Assembly (NCBI RefSeq): GCF_018403265.1
Contig: NZ_BOSI01000001.1
Coordinates: 248,001 to 312,000 of the forward strand
Length of the DNA: 64,000 bases
Direction: 5' to 3'
Source: Paenibacillus sp. J31TS4
GTDB taxonomy: Bacteria; Bacillota; Bacilli; Paenibacillales; NBRC-103111
A program made the translations under genes and the position numbers. How positions within the stretch are numbered: position 1 is the stretch's first letter; each line of letters opens with the position of its first letter. The notes beneath the pieces are model-generated. The model saw nothing but the letters and a program-made list of their open reading frames with translations. It did no database searches and had not been told where the DNA came from. Positions 18,478 to 27,751 of this stretch are shown here, piece after piece.

Positions 18478-21400
18478 TGAAACGATGGTTATCCTCACGA
18501 ACCAAGCCGCTGCTCATTCTCCTGCTCCTGGCCGGGATTGCCGCGGCTTCGTCTCCGTATTGGCTGTGGCGGCTGCTCCCGGAGCATCCGCTCGAGGTCG
18601 TTATTCTGGACAAAAGCGTGCCGGATCCCTCATACCGCGAGCATAAAGGGCTGACCTGGGTGCTGAACCAGACGAGAACGTTCAAACCGGACGGCACTCC
18701 CTATCGGGAAGCCTCCGATTACGCCGGCTACCAGCCGGGCGGCGGCAGAGCCGGGACGGTGAAGGAGCTGCCGGACAGCCTGAAGGAGGCGCGTCTGATC
18801 TACGTGGCGGATACATACGGCGTCTATCAAGGCGACTTCGACAAGCCTCCCGGGCAGGCGCGGACGGAAAAGGTCTACGGGGGCCTCGAGAAGCAGGAAG
18901 CGGAAAAGCTGGCCAAAGCCGTCTATGACGGCTCCCTGCTGATCGCGGAATTCAACTCGTTCGCAAGTCCAACCGAGGTGGAGGCGCGGCAGACGATGAC
19001 GCAGCTTCTCGGCCTCACATGGACCGGCTGGGTCGGCCGGTATTTCTCCGATCTGGCAGGAGAGGAGGTGCCCGCCTGGATCCGGTCCCAATACGAGAAA
19101 CAGGAGAATGCCAAGTGGGCGTTCAAAGGCCGCGGCATGATCTACTACGACGAGCAGGACCGGATTCTCGTCCTGAGCGGCGAAGAGTTGAAGAGTGGCG
19201 GTGGGGTTCTCATGGAGCTGACGGAGGCGGGCGGCAAGCAATTCCGCGGCGTCTCCCGGGCGTCCTATCAATATTGGTTCGACGTCGTCGAGGCGGAACC
19301 CGGTACGGAAGTACTAGGCGAGTATGAGGTGCCGGCGTCCGAGGCGGGAGCCGCCAAGCTGGCGAAGACCGGCCTCCCCGTCAAATTCCCGGCGGTGCTG
19401 CATAACGGTCACAACGGAGGCGGATCGTATTACTTCGCCGGCGATTACGCCGATTATTCGGAAGCGCCGTCCATCTATCAGACGGCAGGGCTAGACCGCT
19501 GGAAGGCGTGGACAGTCCGCGACCGCGCGGACAGCCCGGCGTCGTTCTATTGGAAGGTGTATGTCCCCATGATGAAGCATGTACTGGAGGAGGTCCGTTC
19601 CAAGCCGCGGCCGGAGTCTGCCAAGCCTCCTGAGACGGTGACGGAGAACGGGATCACCTATCACGCCCGGACGGACGAACAGTATTTGCAGGTGTACCGG
19701 AACGGCCAATGGGAGGATCTGCTGATCAAGGGCGTCAACATGGGGATCGCCAAGCCGGGCCATTTTCCGGGCGAAACGGCGATCAGCAAGGAGGAATACC
19801 GGCGCTGGTTCCGCCAGATCGGCGAGATGAACGCGAACGCAGTCCGCGTCTATACGCTTCATCCGCCGGCCTTCTATGAAGCGCTGCTGGAATACAACGA
19901 GACCGCTGCCCGGCCGCTGTATCTGTTCCACGGCGTCTGGATCAACGAACAAGAGCTGGTCACTTCCGGTGACGCATTCGAGGCGGGGAATTACGAGACG
20001 TTCAAAAAAGATATCCGGACGCTGGTCGATGTCGTGCACGGCAACGCAGACGTTCCCAAGATGCCCGGCCATGCCGGCGGCAGCTACAAAGCCGATATCT
20101 CGAAGTATATGATCGGCTGGATGCTCGGAATCGAATGGGACCCGGAAATGGTAGTCTCGACGAACGAGAAGAACAAGGGGAAACCCCAATTCGACGGCAC
20201 GTATTTTCAGACGAAAGACGCCTCTCCTTTCGAAGTGTGGCTCGCCGATATGATGGAGACGACGGTGCGCTATGAGACGGATAACTATCATTGGCAGCTG
20301 CCAATGAGCTTCACGAATTGGGTAACGACCGATTTGCTGAAGCATCCTTCCGAGCCTTCCGAGAAGGAAGATCTGGTGGCCGTCGATCCGAACAAGATTG
20401 CGGCGAAGCCCGCTCAGAAAGCCGGTTATTTTGCTTCCTATCATGTGTACCCGTATTATCCGGATTTTCTGAATTATGAGCCGGCCTATACCGAGTACAT
20501 CGACCATCGCGGGGAGAAGAACAACTACGCCGGCTATCTGAACGATTTGCGGAAGGTCCACTCGATGCCAGTGCTGATCGCGGAATTCGGCGTGCCGGGC
20601 TCGCGGGGCATGACCCACCGCAACGTCAGCGGCTGGAACCAGGGCTTTCATTCGGAGAAGGAGCAAGGAGAGATCGACGCCCGGCTTTTCGAGGATATTG
20701 TACAGGAACGAATGGCCGGCGGGCTTGTCTTCACCTGGCAGGACGAATGGTTCAAGCGGACGTGGAACACGATGGATTACGACAACCCCGAACGTCGTCC
20801 GTTCTGGTCCAACGCGCAGACGAACGAGCAGCAGTTCGGGCTCCTCAGCTTCGACCCCGGCTCCTCGGGCATGGTTGTCCGGCTAGACGGGCGGCCCGAA
20901 GACTGGAACAAGGCCAAGCTGGCGCCGATCTTGATCGGCTCCGGCAAGACGGCGACCCGCTTCGGGGACGGTTACGATGACAACCGAGCCATCCGGGAGG
21001 TTTATATGACCTCGGATGAGCGTTACGTCTACCTGCGTCTTGACCTCGGCGGCAAGGAGCCGCTCGATTGGAGTCGTATGAACGCCATGGTGCTGCTCGA
21101 CACGATTGACGGTCAGGGCCAGCATACGGTGCCGAACGGCACCGGACTCCGGACGGAGGCCGGTATCGACTTTGTCGTCGACCTGAAGGGACCCGAGAAT
21201 TCGCGTCTGTGGATCGACAGCTATTACGATTCCTTCTATTATCATTACGGCCATGTGCTGAAGATGATCCCGGAGAAGGCCTACGCCGGGACCAAGGATA
21301 ACGGAATCTATCATCCGATCCGGCTCACGCTCAACAAGGAGATGACCATTCCGGGACCAAACGGAGGGCTGCTCCTGCCGTTCGAGGATTACGAAACCGG

Positions 21401-21842
21401 CAAGCTTCGCTTCGGTAACGGCAATCCGGCGAGTCCGGATTACGATTCGCTCGCCGACGTGGCGGTTGACGCTGCGGCGAACCGGATTGAGATCCGGCTT
21501 CCGTGGGCGCTGCTGAACATCAAGGATCCGAGCATGAAGGAAGCGATGGGCGACATGTGGGCCGGAGGGCTCGGCGTGAGCAAGCTGGCCGAACGGTTCC
21601 GGATCGGCGTTGTCACCTACAAGCCTGGCTCGGATGGGCTTGCCCTGCCTGGGGAAAACGGCGCCAAGTTCGCCGATGTGCTGCCGGCCGCAAACGGAGG
21701 CGTTCTTCCCGCAGCCGGGATGTATGCCTATACGTGGCAGGACTGGGAAACGCCAGCCTTTAAGGAGCGGCTCAAGGATTCTTATACGATCATGCAGCGG
21801 CTGTTTGGAACGATTACGAAAGAGGGGTACACGAAACGATGA
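18477..21842 (+). CDS. Very large membrane-anchored glycosidase-like protein
   Basis: An 1121-residue extracytoplasmic protein. A signal anchor (about 8-26) leads into a region of unknown type (about 35-380), then what looks like a GH-A clan TIM barrel (about 390-790), with candidate acid/base in LGIEWDPE (near 550) and candidate nucleophile in VLIAEFGVPG (near 700). The C-terminal part (about 798-1075), beginning VVRLDGRPEDW, resembles CBM9-like carbohydrate-binding beta sandwiches. The start overlaps the glycosyltransferase stop (TAATG), and its own end overlaps the receiver gene (ATGA). It probably trims, releases or remodels the polymer made by the glycosyltransferase; substrate and family are not identified. 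The frame extends upstream to 18039, but that part is a shadow of the glycosyltransferase gene. Confidence 0.8.
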   Translation: MKRWLSSRTKPLLILLLLAGIAAASSPYWLWRLLPEHPLEVVILDKSVPDPSYREHKGLTWVLNQTRTFKPDGTPYREASDYAGYQPGGGRAGTVKELPDSLKEARLIYVADTYGVYQGDFDKPPGQARTEKVYGGLEKQEAEKLAKAVYDGSLLIAEFNSFASPTEVEARQTMTQLLGLTWTGWVGRYFSDLAGEEVPAWIRSQYEKQENAKWAFKGRGMIYYDEQDRILVLSGEELKSGGGVLMELTEAGGKQFRGVSRASYQYWFDVVEAEPGTEVLGEYEVPASEAGAAKLAKTGLPVKFPAVLHNGHNGGGSYYFAGDYADYSEAPSIYQTAGLDRWKAWTVRDRADSPASFYWKVYVPMMKHVLEEVRSKPRPESAKPPETVTENGITYHARTDEQYLQVYRNGQWEDLLIKGVNMGIAKPGHFPGETAISKEEYRRWFRQIGEMNANAVRVYTLHPPAFYEALLEYNETAARPLYLFHGVWINEQELVTSGDAFEAGNYETFKKDIRTLVDVVHGNADVPKMPGHAGGSYKADISKYMIGWMLGIEWDPEMVVSTNEKNKGKPQFDGTYFQTKDASPFEVWLADMMETTVRYETDNYHWQLPMSFTNWVTTDLLKHPSEPSEKEDLVAVDPNKIAAKPAQKAGYFASYHVYPYYPDFLNYEPAYTEYIDHRGEKNNYAGYLNDLRKVHSMPVLIAEFGVPGSRGMTHRNVSGWNQGFHSEKEQGEIDARLFEDIVQERMAGGLVFTWQDEWFKRTWNTMDYDNPERRPFWSNAQTNEQQFGLLSFDPGSSGMVVRLDGRPEDWNKAKLAPILIGSGKTATRFGDGYDDNRAIREVYMTSDERYVYLRLDLGGKEPLDWSRMNAMVLLDTIDGQGQHTVPNGTGLRTEAGIDFVVDLKGPENSRLWIDSYYDSFYYHYGHVLKMIPEKAYAGTKDNGIYHPIRLTLNKEMTIPGPNGGLLLPFEDYETGKLRFGNGNPASPDYDSLADVAVDAAANRIEIRLPWALLNIKDPSMKEAMGDMWAGGLGVSKLAERFRIGVVTYKPGSDGLALPGENGAKFADVLPAANGGVLPAAGMYAYTWQDWETPAFKERLKDSYTIMQRLFGTITKEGYTKR

Positions 21843-22201
21843 ATCGCATATTGCTCGCAGAGGACGAAGCTGTCCTTCGCATGTTGATTTCCGATACGCT
21901 GGAAGATGAGGGTTACGAGATCGAGGTAGCATGTGACGGGGAAGAGGCCTGGGGCATGATCCAGGCGGATGCCTATGACCTGTTGATCTTGGACTATATG
22001 ATGCCCAAGCTGACGGGGCTTGAGCTGATCGGACGCGTCCGCGAGCTGGATAGTCCGCTGCCCAAAATGCTTATGCTCTCGGCCAAAAGCCAGCAGGCCG
22101 AGCAGGACCGCGTCCTGGCCGCCGGAGCGGACGCTTTCATGTCCAAGCCGTTCAGCCCGAACGAGCTGGTCAAGAAAGTGAAGGAGCTGATCCATGGATA
22201 A
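21839..22201 (+). CDS. Single-domain response regulator
   Basis: A 120-residue stand-alone CheY-like receiver with all phosphorylation residues: acidic pair in LAEDEA, the aspartate in LLILDYMMPKLTG, the serine in MLSAKS and the lysine in MSKPFSP. It has no output domain, so it must act by protein contact or as a phosphate shuttle. It overlaps the preceding gene by 4 bases and the following kinase by 8 bases. In this operon it could carry phosphate between the hybrid kinase and the Hpt domain of the cyclase. Confidence 0.93.
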   Translation: MNRILLAEDEAVLRMLISDTLEDEGYEIEVACDGEEAWGMIQADAYDLLILDYMMPKLTGLELIGRVRELDSPLPKMLMLSAKSQQAEQDRVLAAGADAFMSKPFSPNELVKKVKELIHG

Positions 22202-25082
22202 ATGGAAGCTTTACGCTCGCAAGTCGATCGGCAGGAGGCTGTATGTCCTCATCCTCCGTTATTTCGCTTTCTTTGCGCTCGGCGCCGCCGTCCTCTTGGG
22301 GACGAACTATTATACGCTGCAAACCTACCAAAAGGAGATGGGCGAACAGCAGCATAAGCAGGATACGCTGGAAAGTATGGCGACACACGCCAATCAGATT
22401 ATTTTTCGCGCACGTGGCTATTATTCGTTCCTCACCCAGTTCGAGTACGACGAGATCTTCAAGGAGAAGGATCGGCTCGATGCGGCGATCGAGGAATATG
22501 ACAATTTGAACCTGAATGCAGAGGAGCACGAGCTGAGCGATTCGGTCGAGAAGTTCTTCGATAATTACTTCGCGACGATCATTCCGCGGACGACGGCATT
22601 TGCCCGCAACAACGACATGGAAGGTCTGCGGACGATCAGCTCCAGCGGAGTCGCCGACGAAGTGAACCGGCTGCTCAAGTACACGGAGGAATACAAGCTG
22701 AAGAGCCAACAGGCGCTCAAGCAGCAGAACAACGAGCTGATCAGGAAATCGATCCTGCTGAACGTTGGACTCCTCGTCTATACGGCCGGGCTGTTGGCCC
22801 TCGCCATTTGGAGCATCAGCCGAATCAGCAAGGAAATCGGCCGTCCGCTCAGCCGGCTCGCGCATAATGCCGATCGGCTCGCTCAAGGCGAGACCGTCCG
22901 GTGGGACCGAACGGACAGCGAGGATGAAATCGGCCGGCTGTCCCGGTCGTTCGAAGAGATGGTAGTTCAGCTCCAGAGCAAAGAAGATATGCTGGTCGTA
23001 CAGAATGAAGAGCTGTCCGCCCAGCAGGACGAGCTGCAAATGCAGCAGGAGGAGCTCCAGGGAGCCCTGGAGCGAATGGAGGAGAACGAGCGTTACCTGA
23101 AAGTGCGAAACGAGCTCATCGGCACGATCGCCAACACGCTCGACCGGCGGCTGCTGCTGAAACGGATTGTGGAGAATACGGTTCGGCTGTCCCGGTCGGA
23201 GAAGGGGATGATCCTGCTGCTGAACAAGGAGAGAGATTACTCCGCCTTCGGCATTTCGGACGGAGTGATCGCCCGGTTCCGTTCCCATCTGGATGACTTC
23301 GTCCTTCCCCGTCTTCGCCAAACGAAGGAGCCTTTTCTTATCACCAGGAAGGCGCAGAAGGGGGAAAGCGGCCTGCACGAAGATCCCTGCAACGTAACCG
23401 AGCTCTTTATTCCGATTGTCCGTACGTCCGGCGAGGTGGCGGCTGTCATGGTTCTATCGCGTACCGGAACCAGCTTCAGCGGGACAGAGGAGCAGGAGCT
23501 CGCGGGGCTGGCCAAGCAGTTAGCCCTGTCGCTCGAAAAGCTCGAGATGCACGAGGAGACCGAGCGTCAGCGCCAATTGACCCAGAATATGCTCAATACG
23601 ATCCACGAAGGCGTCCAGCTGCTGGATATGGAAGGCCGCATCCTGCAGGCCAACATGCAAATGCACGAGCTAATGGCGGGAGCGGAAGCTGCGGCGGAAG
23701 GCTCCACGCTGGACCGGTATCTTGTTCACTTGGAGGAGCATGTCGAAAACGCGGGGAATTTGAAGGCGTTTCTCCAGAATGCAGCGGACGGACGAGCGCT
23801 GCCCGCGAGCAGCATGGTTTACCGGCTGACCAAGCCGGAGAGCAGGGTGGTCCAGATCTATTGCGAGACGCTCCAGCTGCACGGGGAACGATTCGGTGTT
23901 CTTCTCGTCCACCGCGACATTACGCATGAGTACGAGGTCGATCAGATGAAGTCCGAGTTCGTGAGCACGGTCAGCCACGAGCTGCGAACTCCGCTTGCCA
24001 GTGTTCTCGGCTTCGCCGAGCTGCTCCTCACGCGAGAACTGAAGCCCGAGCGTCAGCGCAAATATTTGACGACGATTCACGAGGAGGCCAAACGGCTGAC
24101 CTCGCTCATCAACGATTTTTTGGATCTGCAGCGGATGGAGTCCGGCAAGCAGACATACGACCGCAAGAAGATCGATTTGCTCGCTCTGCTCAGCAGCGTC
24201 GTCGAGCTGACCTCCGGACAAAGCTCCCGGCATCGTCTCTTGTTCGAGACGGAGGTCGGGCAAGCACCGGTATACGGAGACCCGGACAAGCTCAAGCAGA
24301 TTTTCCTGAACTTGGTCAGCAACGCCGTCAAATACTCGCCCGAAGGCGGGGATATCAAGCTCTCGCTCAGCCGGGAAGGGACGGCCTGGAGAGTCGATGT
24401 AAGCGATCACGGTTTAGGTATACCGGCAGACGCACTTCCGAATCTCTTCTCCAAGTTCTACCGGGTGGACAATACGGACCGCCGGCAGATTGGCGGAACC
24501 GGTCTCGGCCTGTCGATCGTCAAAGAAATCGTGCATGTCCACGATGGCGATATCCATGTAAGCTCTGAATACGGCAAAGGAAGTACCTTTACCGTCACGC
24601 TGCCGATATATGAGGAGCAGCCGCCACAGCCGACGGACCGTCCAGTGCCGTCCAGGCGAGCGGGAACGGCCGGCAAGGTGCTCGTCGTCGAAGACGACCG
24701 GCATCTGCAGGAGATGCTCATGGAGGAGCTGCAGCAGCGAGGCTTCCAGGTGTTCGTCAGCACCGGGGTGGAAGAGGCGATCCAGCAAATCGCAGCCGAA
24801 CCGCCGGACGCGGTCGTGCTCGACCTCATGCTGGAAGGAGGGCAGGACGGCTGGTCGGTGATTGAGCGGATGAAGCAGGATCCGGATCTACGTTCGATCC
24901 CCATCTTCATCTCCAGCGCCTTTGAGGAGAAGGACCGCGCCCATCGGCTCGGTGCCGCGGGGTATCTGGTCAAGCCGTACGCGCCGCATCATCTGTCCGA
25001 CACGATCCGCCGGACGCTGAGAGAGGCGCTCGGCAAGGGACCTATTCTCGTTCCGGCTTCCGAGCCAAACGACGAGAAGTAG
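22194..25082 (+). CDS. Membrane hybrid histidine kinase: sensor loop, HAMP, GAF, PAS, HisKA, HATPase, REC
   Basis: A 962-residue kinase with two membrane helices (about 20-42 and 186-208) bounding an extracellular sensor region of about 140 residues with no recognised domain. Then follow HAMP (about 208-262), a coiled coil rich in Gln/Glu, a GAF-like domain (about 305-450), a PAS-like domain (about 465-575), HisKA with SHELRTPLASVLGF (near 592), an ATPase with NLVSNAVKYSPEGG and GGTGLGLSIVKEI, and a C-terminal receiver (about 827-950, VVLDLMLEGGQDGW). It is the last gene of the operon and the likely signal input. The terminator at 25130 follows. Confidence 0.93.
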   Translation: MDKWKLYARKSIGRRLYVLILRYFAFFALGAAVLLGTNYYTLQTYQKEMGEQQHKQDTLESMATHANQIIFRARGYYSFLTQFEYDEIFKEKDRLDAAIEEYDNLNLNAEEHELSDSVEKFFDNYFATIIPRTTAFARNNDMEGLRTISSSGVADEVNRLLKYTEEYKLKSQQALKQQNNELIRKSILLNVGLLVYTAGLLALAIWSISRISKEIGRPLSRLAHNADRLAQGETVRWDRTDSEDEIGRLSRSFEEMVVQLQSKEDMLVVQNEELSAQQDELQMQQEELQGALERMEENERYLKVRNELIGTIANTLDRRLLLKRIVENTVRLSRSEKGMILLLNKERDYSAFGISDGVIARFRSHLDDFVLPRLRQTKEPFLITRKAQKGESGLHEDPCNVTELFIPIVRTSGEVAAVMVLSRTGTSFSGTEEQELAGLAKQLALSLEKLEMHEETERQRQLTQNMLNTIHEGVQLLDMEGRILQANMQMHELMAGAEAAAEGSTLDRYLVHLEEHVENAGNLKAFLQNAADGRALPASSMVYRLTKPESRVVQIYCETLQLHGERFGVLLVHRDITHEYEVDQMKSEFVSTVSHELRTPLASVLGFAELLLTRELKPERQRKYLTTIHEEAKRLTSLINDFLDLQRMESGKQTYDRKKIDLLALLSSVVELTSGQSSRHRLLFETEVGQAPVYGDPDKLKQIFLNLVSNAVKYSPEGGDIKLSLSREGTAWRVDVSDHGLGIPADALPNLFSKFYRVDNTDRRQIGGTGLGLSIVKEIVHVHDGDIHVSSEYGKGSTFTVTLPIYEEQPPQPTDRPVPSRRAGTAGKVLVVEDDRHLQEMLMEELQQRGFQVFVSTGVEEAIQQIAAEPPDAVVLDLMLEGGQDGWSVIERMKQDPDLRSIPIFISSAFEEKDRAHRLGAAGYLVKPYAPHHLSDTIRRTLREALGKGPILVPASEPNDEK

Positions 25083-25129
25083 GAAAGGTTAGGATAGGAA
25101 AGGACAACGCGGCTTCATAAGAGACCAAG

Positions 25130-25160
25130 ACCGGCATGGCATTCCCATGCCGGTATTTTT
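25130..25160 (+). terminator. Intrinsic terminator of the cyclase/polysaccharide operon
   Basis: ACCGGCATGG/CCATGCCGGT with a 5-base loop, followed by ATTTTT. Confidence 0.85.
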
Positions 25161-25199
25161 ATGCAGAGAATCCGTCGTTGTGGGGGAGATCTGAGGCGA

Positions 25200-25229
25200 T
25201 GTGAATAACCCACCGAAAGCTGTGGATAA
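25200..25229 (-). promoter_or_regulatory. Two DnaA boxes
   Basis: TGTGAATAA at 25200-25208 and TGTGGATAA at 25221-25229 are the reverse complements of TTATTCACA and TTATCCACA. Both match the TTATNCACA consensus, the second being the strongest-affinity form. They have the same orientation, with starts 21 bases apart, and sit directly beside an AT-rich stretch. Confidence 0.55.
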
Positions 25230-25320
25230 TTAATTAGCCACATTAACCGTTATCTATTATTATATTAAATATTAATGAGATAAATAATAAATGATATTTA
25301 ATAAGATAGAGAAACGATAG
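25230..25320. other. AT-rich stretch before thyX
   Basis: About 90 bases composed almost only of A and T, rich in TTAAT/ATTAAT words, in an otherwise high-GC region. The rest of the spacer to the thyX start (25321-25680) holds an open frame from a TTG at 25362 to 25541 (59 codons) with no ribosome site. I do not call it a gene; it could be a remnant. Confidence 0.6.
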
Positions 25321-25680
25321 CTGCTTTCTGGACGGGATCTCAGGGAACTTACAGCAATTGATTGGGACTGGTGAATTGTCAGAATACTATAACAATAACT
25401 TATAAATTAGAGAATGGAGTAGGCATTAGGGACCAGGAGGCGAAAGAGGTCGAAAAATGCGCCACCAACCATCCGATAGATTTCGACAACGACGCGTGGA
25501 TTGCGGAGAAAAACATTCTTGGTCCTAGCACCTCATCATGATCCGGAAACCGGACCTGCTCTTAAGACAAGTTCCCGGTAGAGGCAGTCTGCAGGAAAGG
25601 AATGGTTGCCAGGCTGAGCGAGGACAGGTAGAATACGAGAAGATTTGCCTCGCTGGAAGAGGCAGGAAGGCGGAAATGGG

Positions 25681-26400
25681 ATGAATCGGAAGCAGGTATT
25701 GGATCATGGCTATGTCAGGCTCGTCGATCATATGGGCTCGGATCTGACGGTAGTGAATGCGGCAAGAGTCTCCTACGCGAAGGAATCCAAGGAATTGAGT
25801 GAGGGCGACCGGAGGCTCATCCGCTTTCTCGCGAGAGAAGGGCATACGTCGCCTTTCCGTCACGCGGTTGCCCAGCTTGAAGTGTACGCTCCCCTCCTTG
25901 TCGCCAGACAATGGTGGAAGTATGTCGTCGGGTCTGCCCATATGGAAGGAACAGGGGATTCGCTCGATGCGTGGAACGAATCCAGCCGGCGGTATATTAC
26001 GGAGGAGCCGGTTTTTTACACGCCGCAGGCCGGCGAATGGAGGAGTAAGCCGGAGAGCTCCAAACAGGGAAGCGGGACGGCCATTGCCTGGGAGCTGGGC
26101 GAGACTTACACCCGGTCGCTTATGGATTACGTCGAGCAGGGCATGGGCCTTTATGAGCGTGCATTGGCCGATGGGATATGCGCCGAGCAGGCCCGGCTGT
26201 TCCTGCCCGCTTACGGCTTGTACGTCCGCTGGTATTGGACGGCGTCGCTTCAATCAATCGCCCACTTCTTGAATCAACGGCTCGAGCATGATGCCCAAAA
26301 AGAGATTCAGCTGTATGCCAAAGCCGTTCTCGATCTGATCGAGCCGCTATTCCCGGTCTCGCTCGAAAGACTGCGGAGCGGTTCTGCGGAGCAAGGCTGA
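25681..26400 (+). CDS. thyX: FAD-dependent thymidylate synthase
   Basis: A 239-residue ThyX, which makes dTMP from dUMP using methylene-tetrahydrofolate and reduced FAD. Recognisable features are ARVSYAKESKELSEGDRRLIRFL, GHTSPFRHAVAQLEVYAPLLVARQWWKYVVG, WNESSRRYI and the C-terminal LRVRWYWTASLQSIAHF-like segment (here VRWYWTASLQS). The textbook RHRxxS motif reads WKYVVGS, with an extended loop before WNESSRRY. The ATG at 25681 was preferred over the TTG at 25645, which only adds a charged 12-residue tail. It is a single gene; no thyA is in view. Confidence 0.88.
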   Translation: MNRKQVLDHGYVRLVDHMGSDLTVVNAARVSYAKESKELSEGDRRLIRFLAREGHTSPFRHAVAQLEVYAPLLVARQWWKYVVGSAHMEGTGDSLDAWNESSRRYITEEPVFYTPQAGEWRSKPESSKQGSGTAIAWELGETYTRSLMDYVEQGMGLYERALADGICAEQARLFLPAYGLYVRWYWTASLQSIAHFLNQRLEHDAQKEIQLYAKAVLDLIEPLFPVSLERLRSGSAEQG

Positions 26401-26470
26401 ATATCGGGCCGAATCGAGGTCTCGCTTGCAACCTAGTCGGCTCCCTGCTCGTCAGGAGGGAAGAGACATT

Positions 26471-27751
26471 ATGGAGGAAGCAGGGGAGAGAATGAAGAAG
26501 CAGATGAAGAAGCGGTTGTTGGCAGGCGGCGTGCTCCTCGCAGTGATCGGGATTGCGGGAGGTTGGCTTTTGGCGGGAAACAAGGGGGAAGCGAATGCTC
26601 CGGTCTATACGATAGAGGATCTGGACCGGCGCATCGTGTCCGGAGGGAACGAGTTCGGGCTCGCTCTGTTCCAAAAGGCGAGTCAGGCGGAGGGCAAGGC
26701 GAACGTCTTTTTGTCCCCAGTCAGCATATCGATGGCGCTGGCCATGGCCTGGAACGGAGCTGCCGAAGAAGATAGGGAGGCAATGGCGGCTGCTCTCCGG
26801 CTGCAGGGCTTGTCCGCCCTGGAGATCAACCGAGGGAATGCCGTCCTCCAGGATCTGTTGGAGCATCGGGACCAGGTCCGGCTGTCGATCGCCAATGCGG
26901 TTTGGACGGATAAAAGGTACAAGCTGAGCCGGCCGTTCCAAGACCTCGTCCGGGCGGACTACCAAGGGGAAGCACGAACGGCCGATCTGTCGAGCGAACG
27001 GACCGTGAAAGAGATTAACAAATGGGTGAGCAAGCATACGGACCAGGCGATTGACCGGATCCTAGAGGAGGCGCCGGGAAAAGAAGCGCTAGCGCTTCTC
27101 CTGAATGCGGTTTCCTTCGAAGCGGGCTGGGAAACGCCGTTCAAGGAAGCTCAAACGCGCGAGGCTCAATTTTTTCCGGAAACCGGAACTGCTTATCCGC
27201 TTCCGATGATGAACCGAACAGGGAGTATGGAATTCAAGCAAACCGACCGCTATACCGCGCTCCGGCTTCCTTATCGGGACGGGGATATGGCGATGCGTCT
27301 GGTGCTCCCTCCAATCGGACAGCCGCTTGCGGGGCTCCTCGCGGATCTGGATGAGCTCGAGAAGGAGTGGCGGCTGCCTTATGAGAGGGCGCAGATTGAG
27401 CTCACGCTGCCCAAGTTTAAGCTGACCTTCGCCAAGGAGCTGAAGCCGATGCTGGCCGAGCTAGGCTTGGCCCCTCAGTTCCAGGCGGATCGAGCTAGGT
27501 TCCGTGCCATGCTGCCTGATGTCCAGACCAGTGCTCTGAGCTCTGTCTTCCATAAGAGTTATCTGGAGGTGAGCGAAAAGGGGACCAAGGCGGCGGCCGT
27601 CACAAGTCTGCTGATGGCTGGGAGCGCGCCGTCCTCCCCGCCGACACCGGTCAAGCTGGACCGGCCGTTTCTGCTCATCATTGAGGATCGCAAGACGGAA
27701 GCATTGCTCTTCATAGGGGCTATTTACCAGCCTGAGCCGAGTGCCTCCTAG
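26471..27751 (+). CDS. Membrane-anchored or secreted serpin
   Basis: A 426-residue serine-protease inhibitor of the serpin fold. An N-terminal hydrophobic segment (about 16-34) without a lipobox suggests export or membrane anchoring. Serpin landmarks are NVFLSPVSISMALAMAWNGA, NAVSFEAGWETPF, LPKFKLTF and the C-terminal DRPFLLIIEDRKTEALLFIGAI. The hinge of the reactive loop, EKGTKAAAVTSLLMAG, has the Gly-Thr and small-residue run of inhibitory serpins. The loop is longer than usual and Ser/Pro-rich (SAPSSPPTP), so the cleaved bond cannot be placed precisely. ATG at 26471 follows AGGAGGG; the ATG at 26492 is an alternative. The target protease is unknown. Confidence 0.88.
   Translation: MEEAGERMKKQMKKRLLAGGVLLAVIGIAGGWLLAGNKGEANAPVYTIEDLDRRIVSGGNEFGLALFQKASQAEGKANVFLSPVSISMALAMAWNGAAEEDREAMAAALRLQGLSALEINRGNAVLQDLLEHRDQVRLSIANAVWTDKRYKLSRPFQDLVRADYQGEARTADLSSERTVKEINKWVSKHTDQAIDRILEEAPGKEALALLLNAVSFEAGWETPFKEAQTREAQFFPETGTAYPLPMMNRTGSMEFKQTDRYTALRLPYRDGDMAMRLVLPPIGQPLAGLLADLDELEKEWRLPYERAQIELTLPKFKLTFAKELKPMLAELGLAPQFQADRARFRAMLPDVQTSALSSVFHKSYLEVSEKGTKAAAVTSLLMAGSAPSSPPTPVKLDRPFLLIIEDRKTEALLFIGAIYQPEPSAS

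Noticed and set aside
25362-25541. 59-codon open frame before thyX
   Set aside because: TTG start with no ribosome site, an AT-rich beginning, and no recognisable protein.
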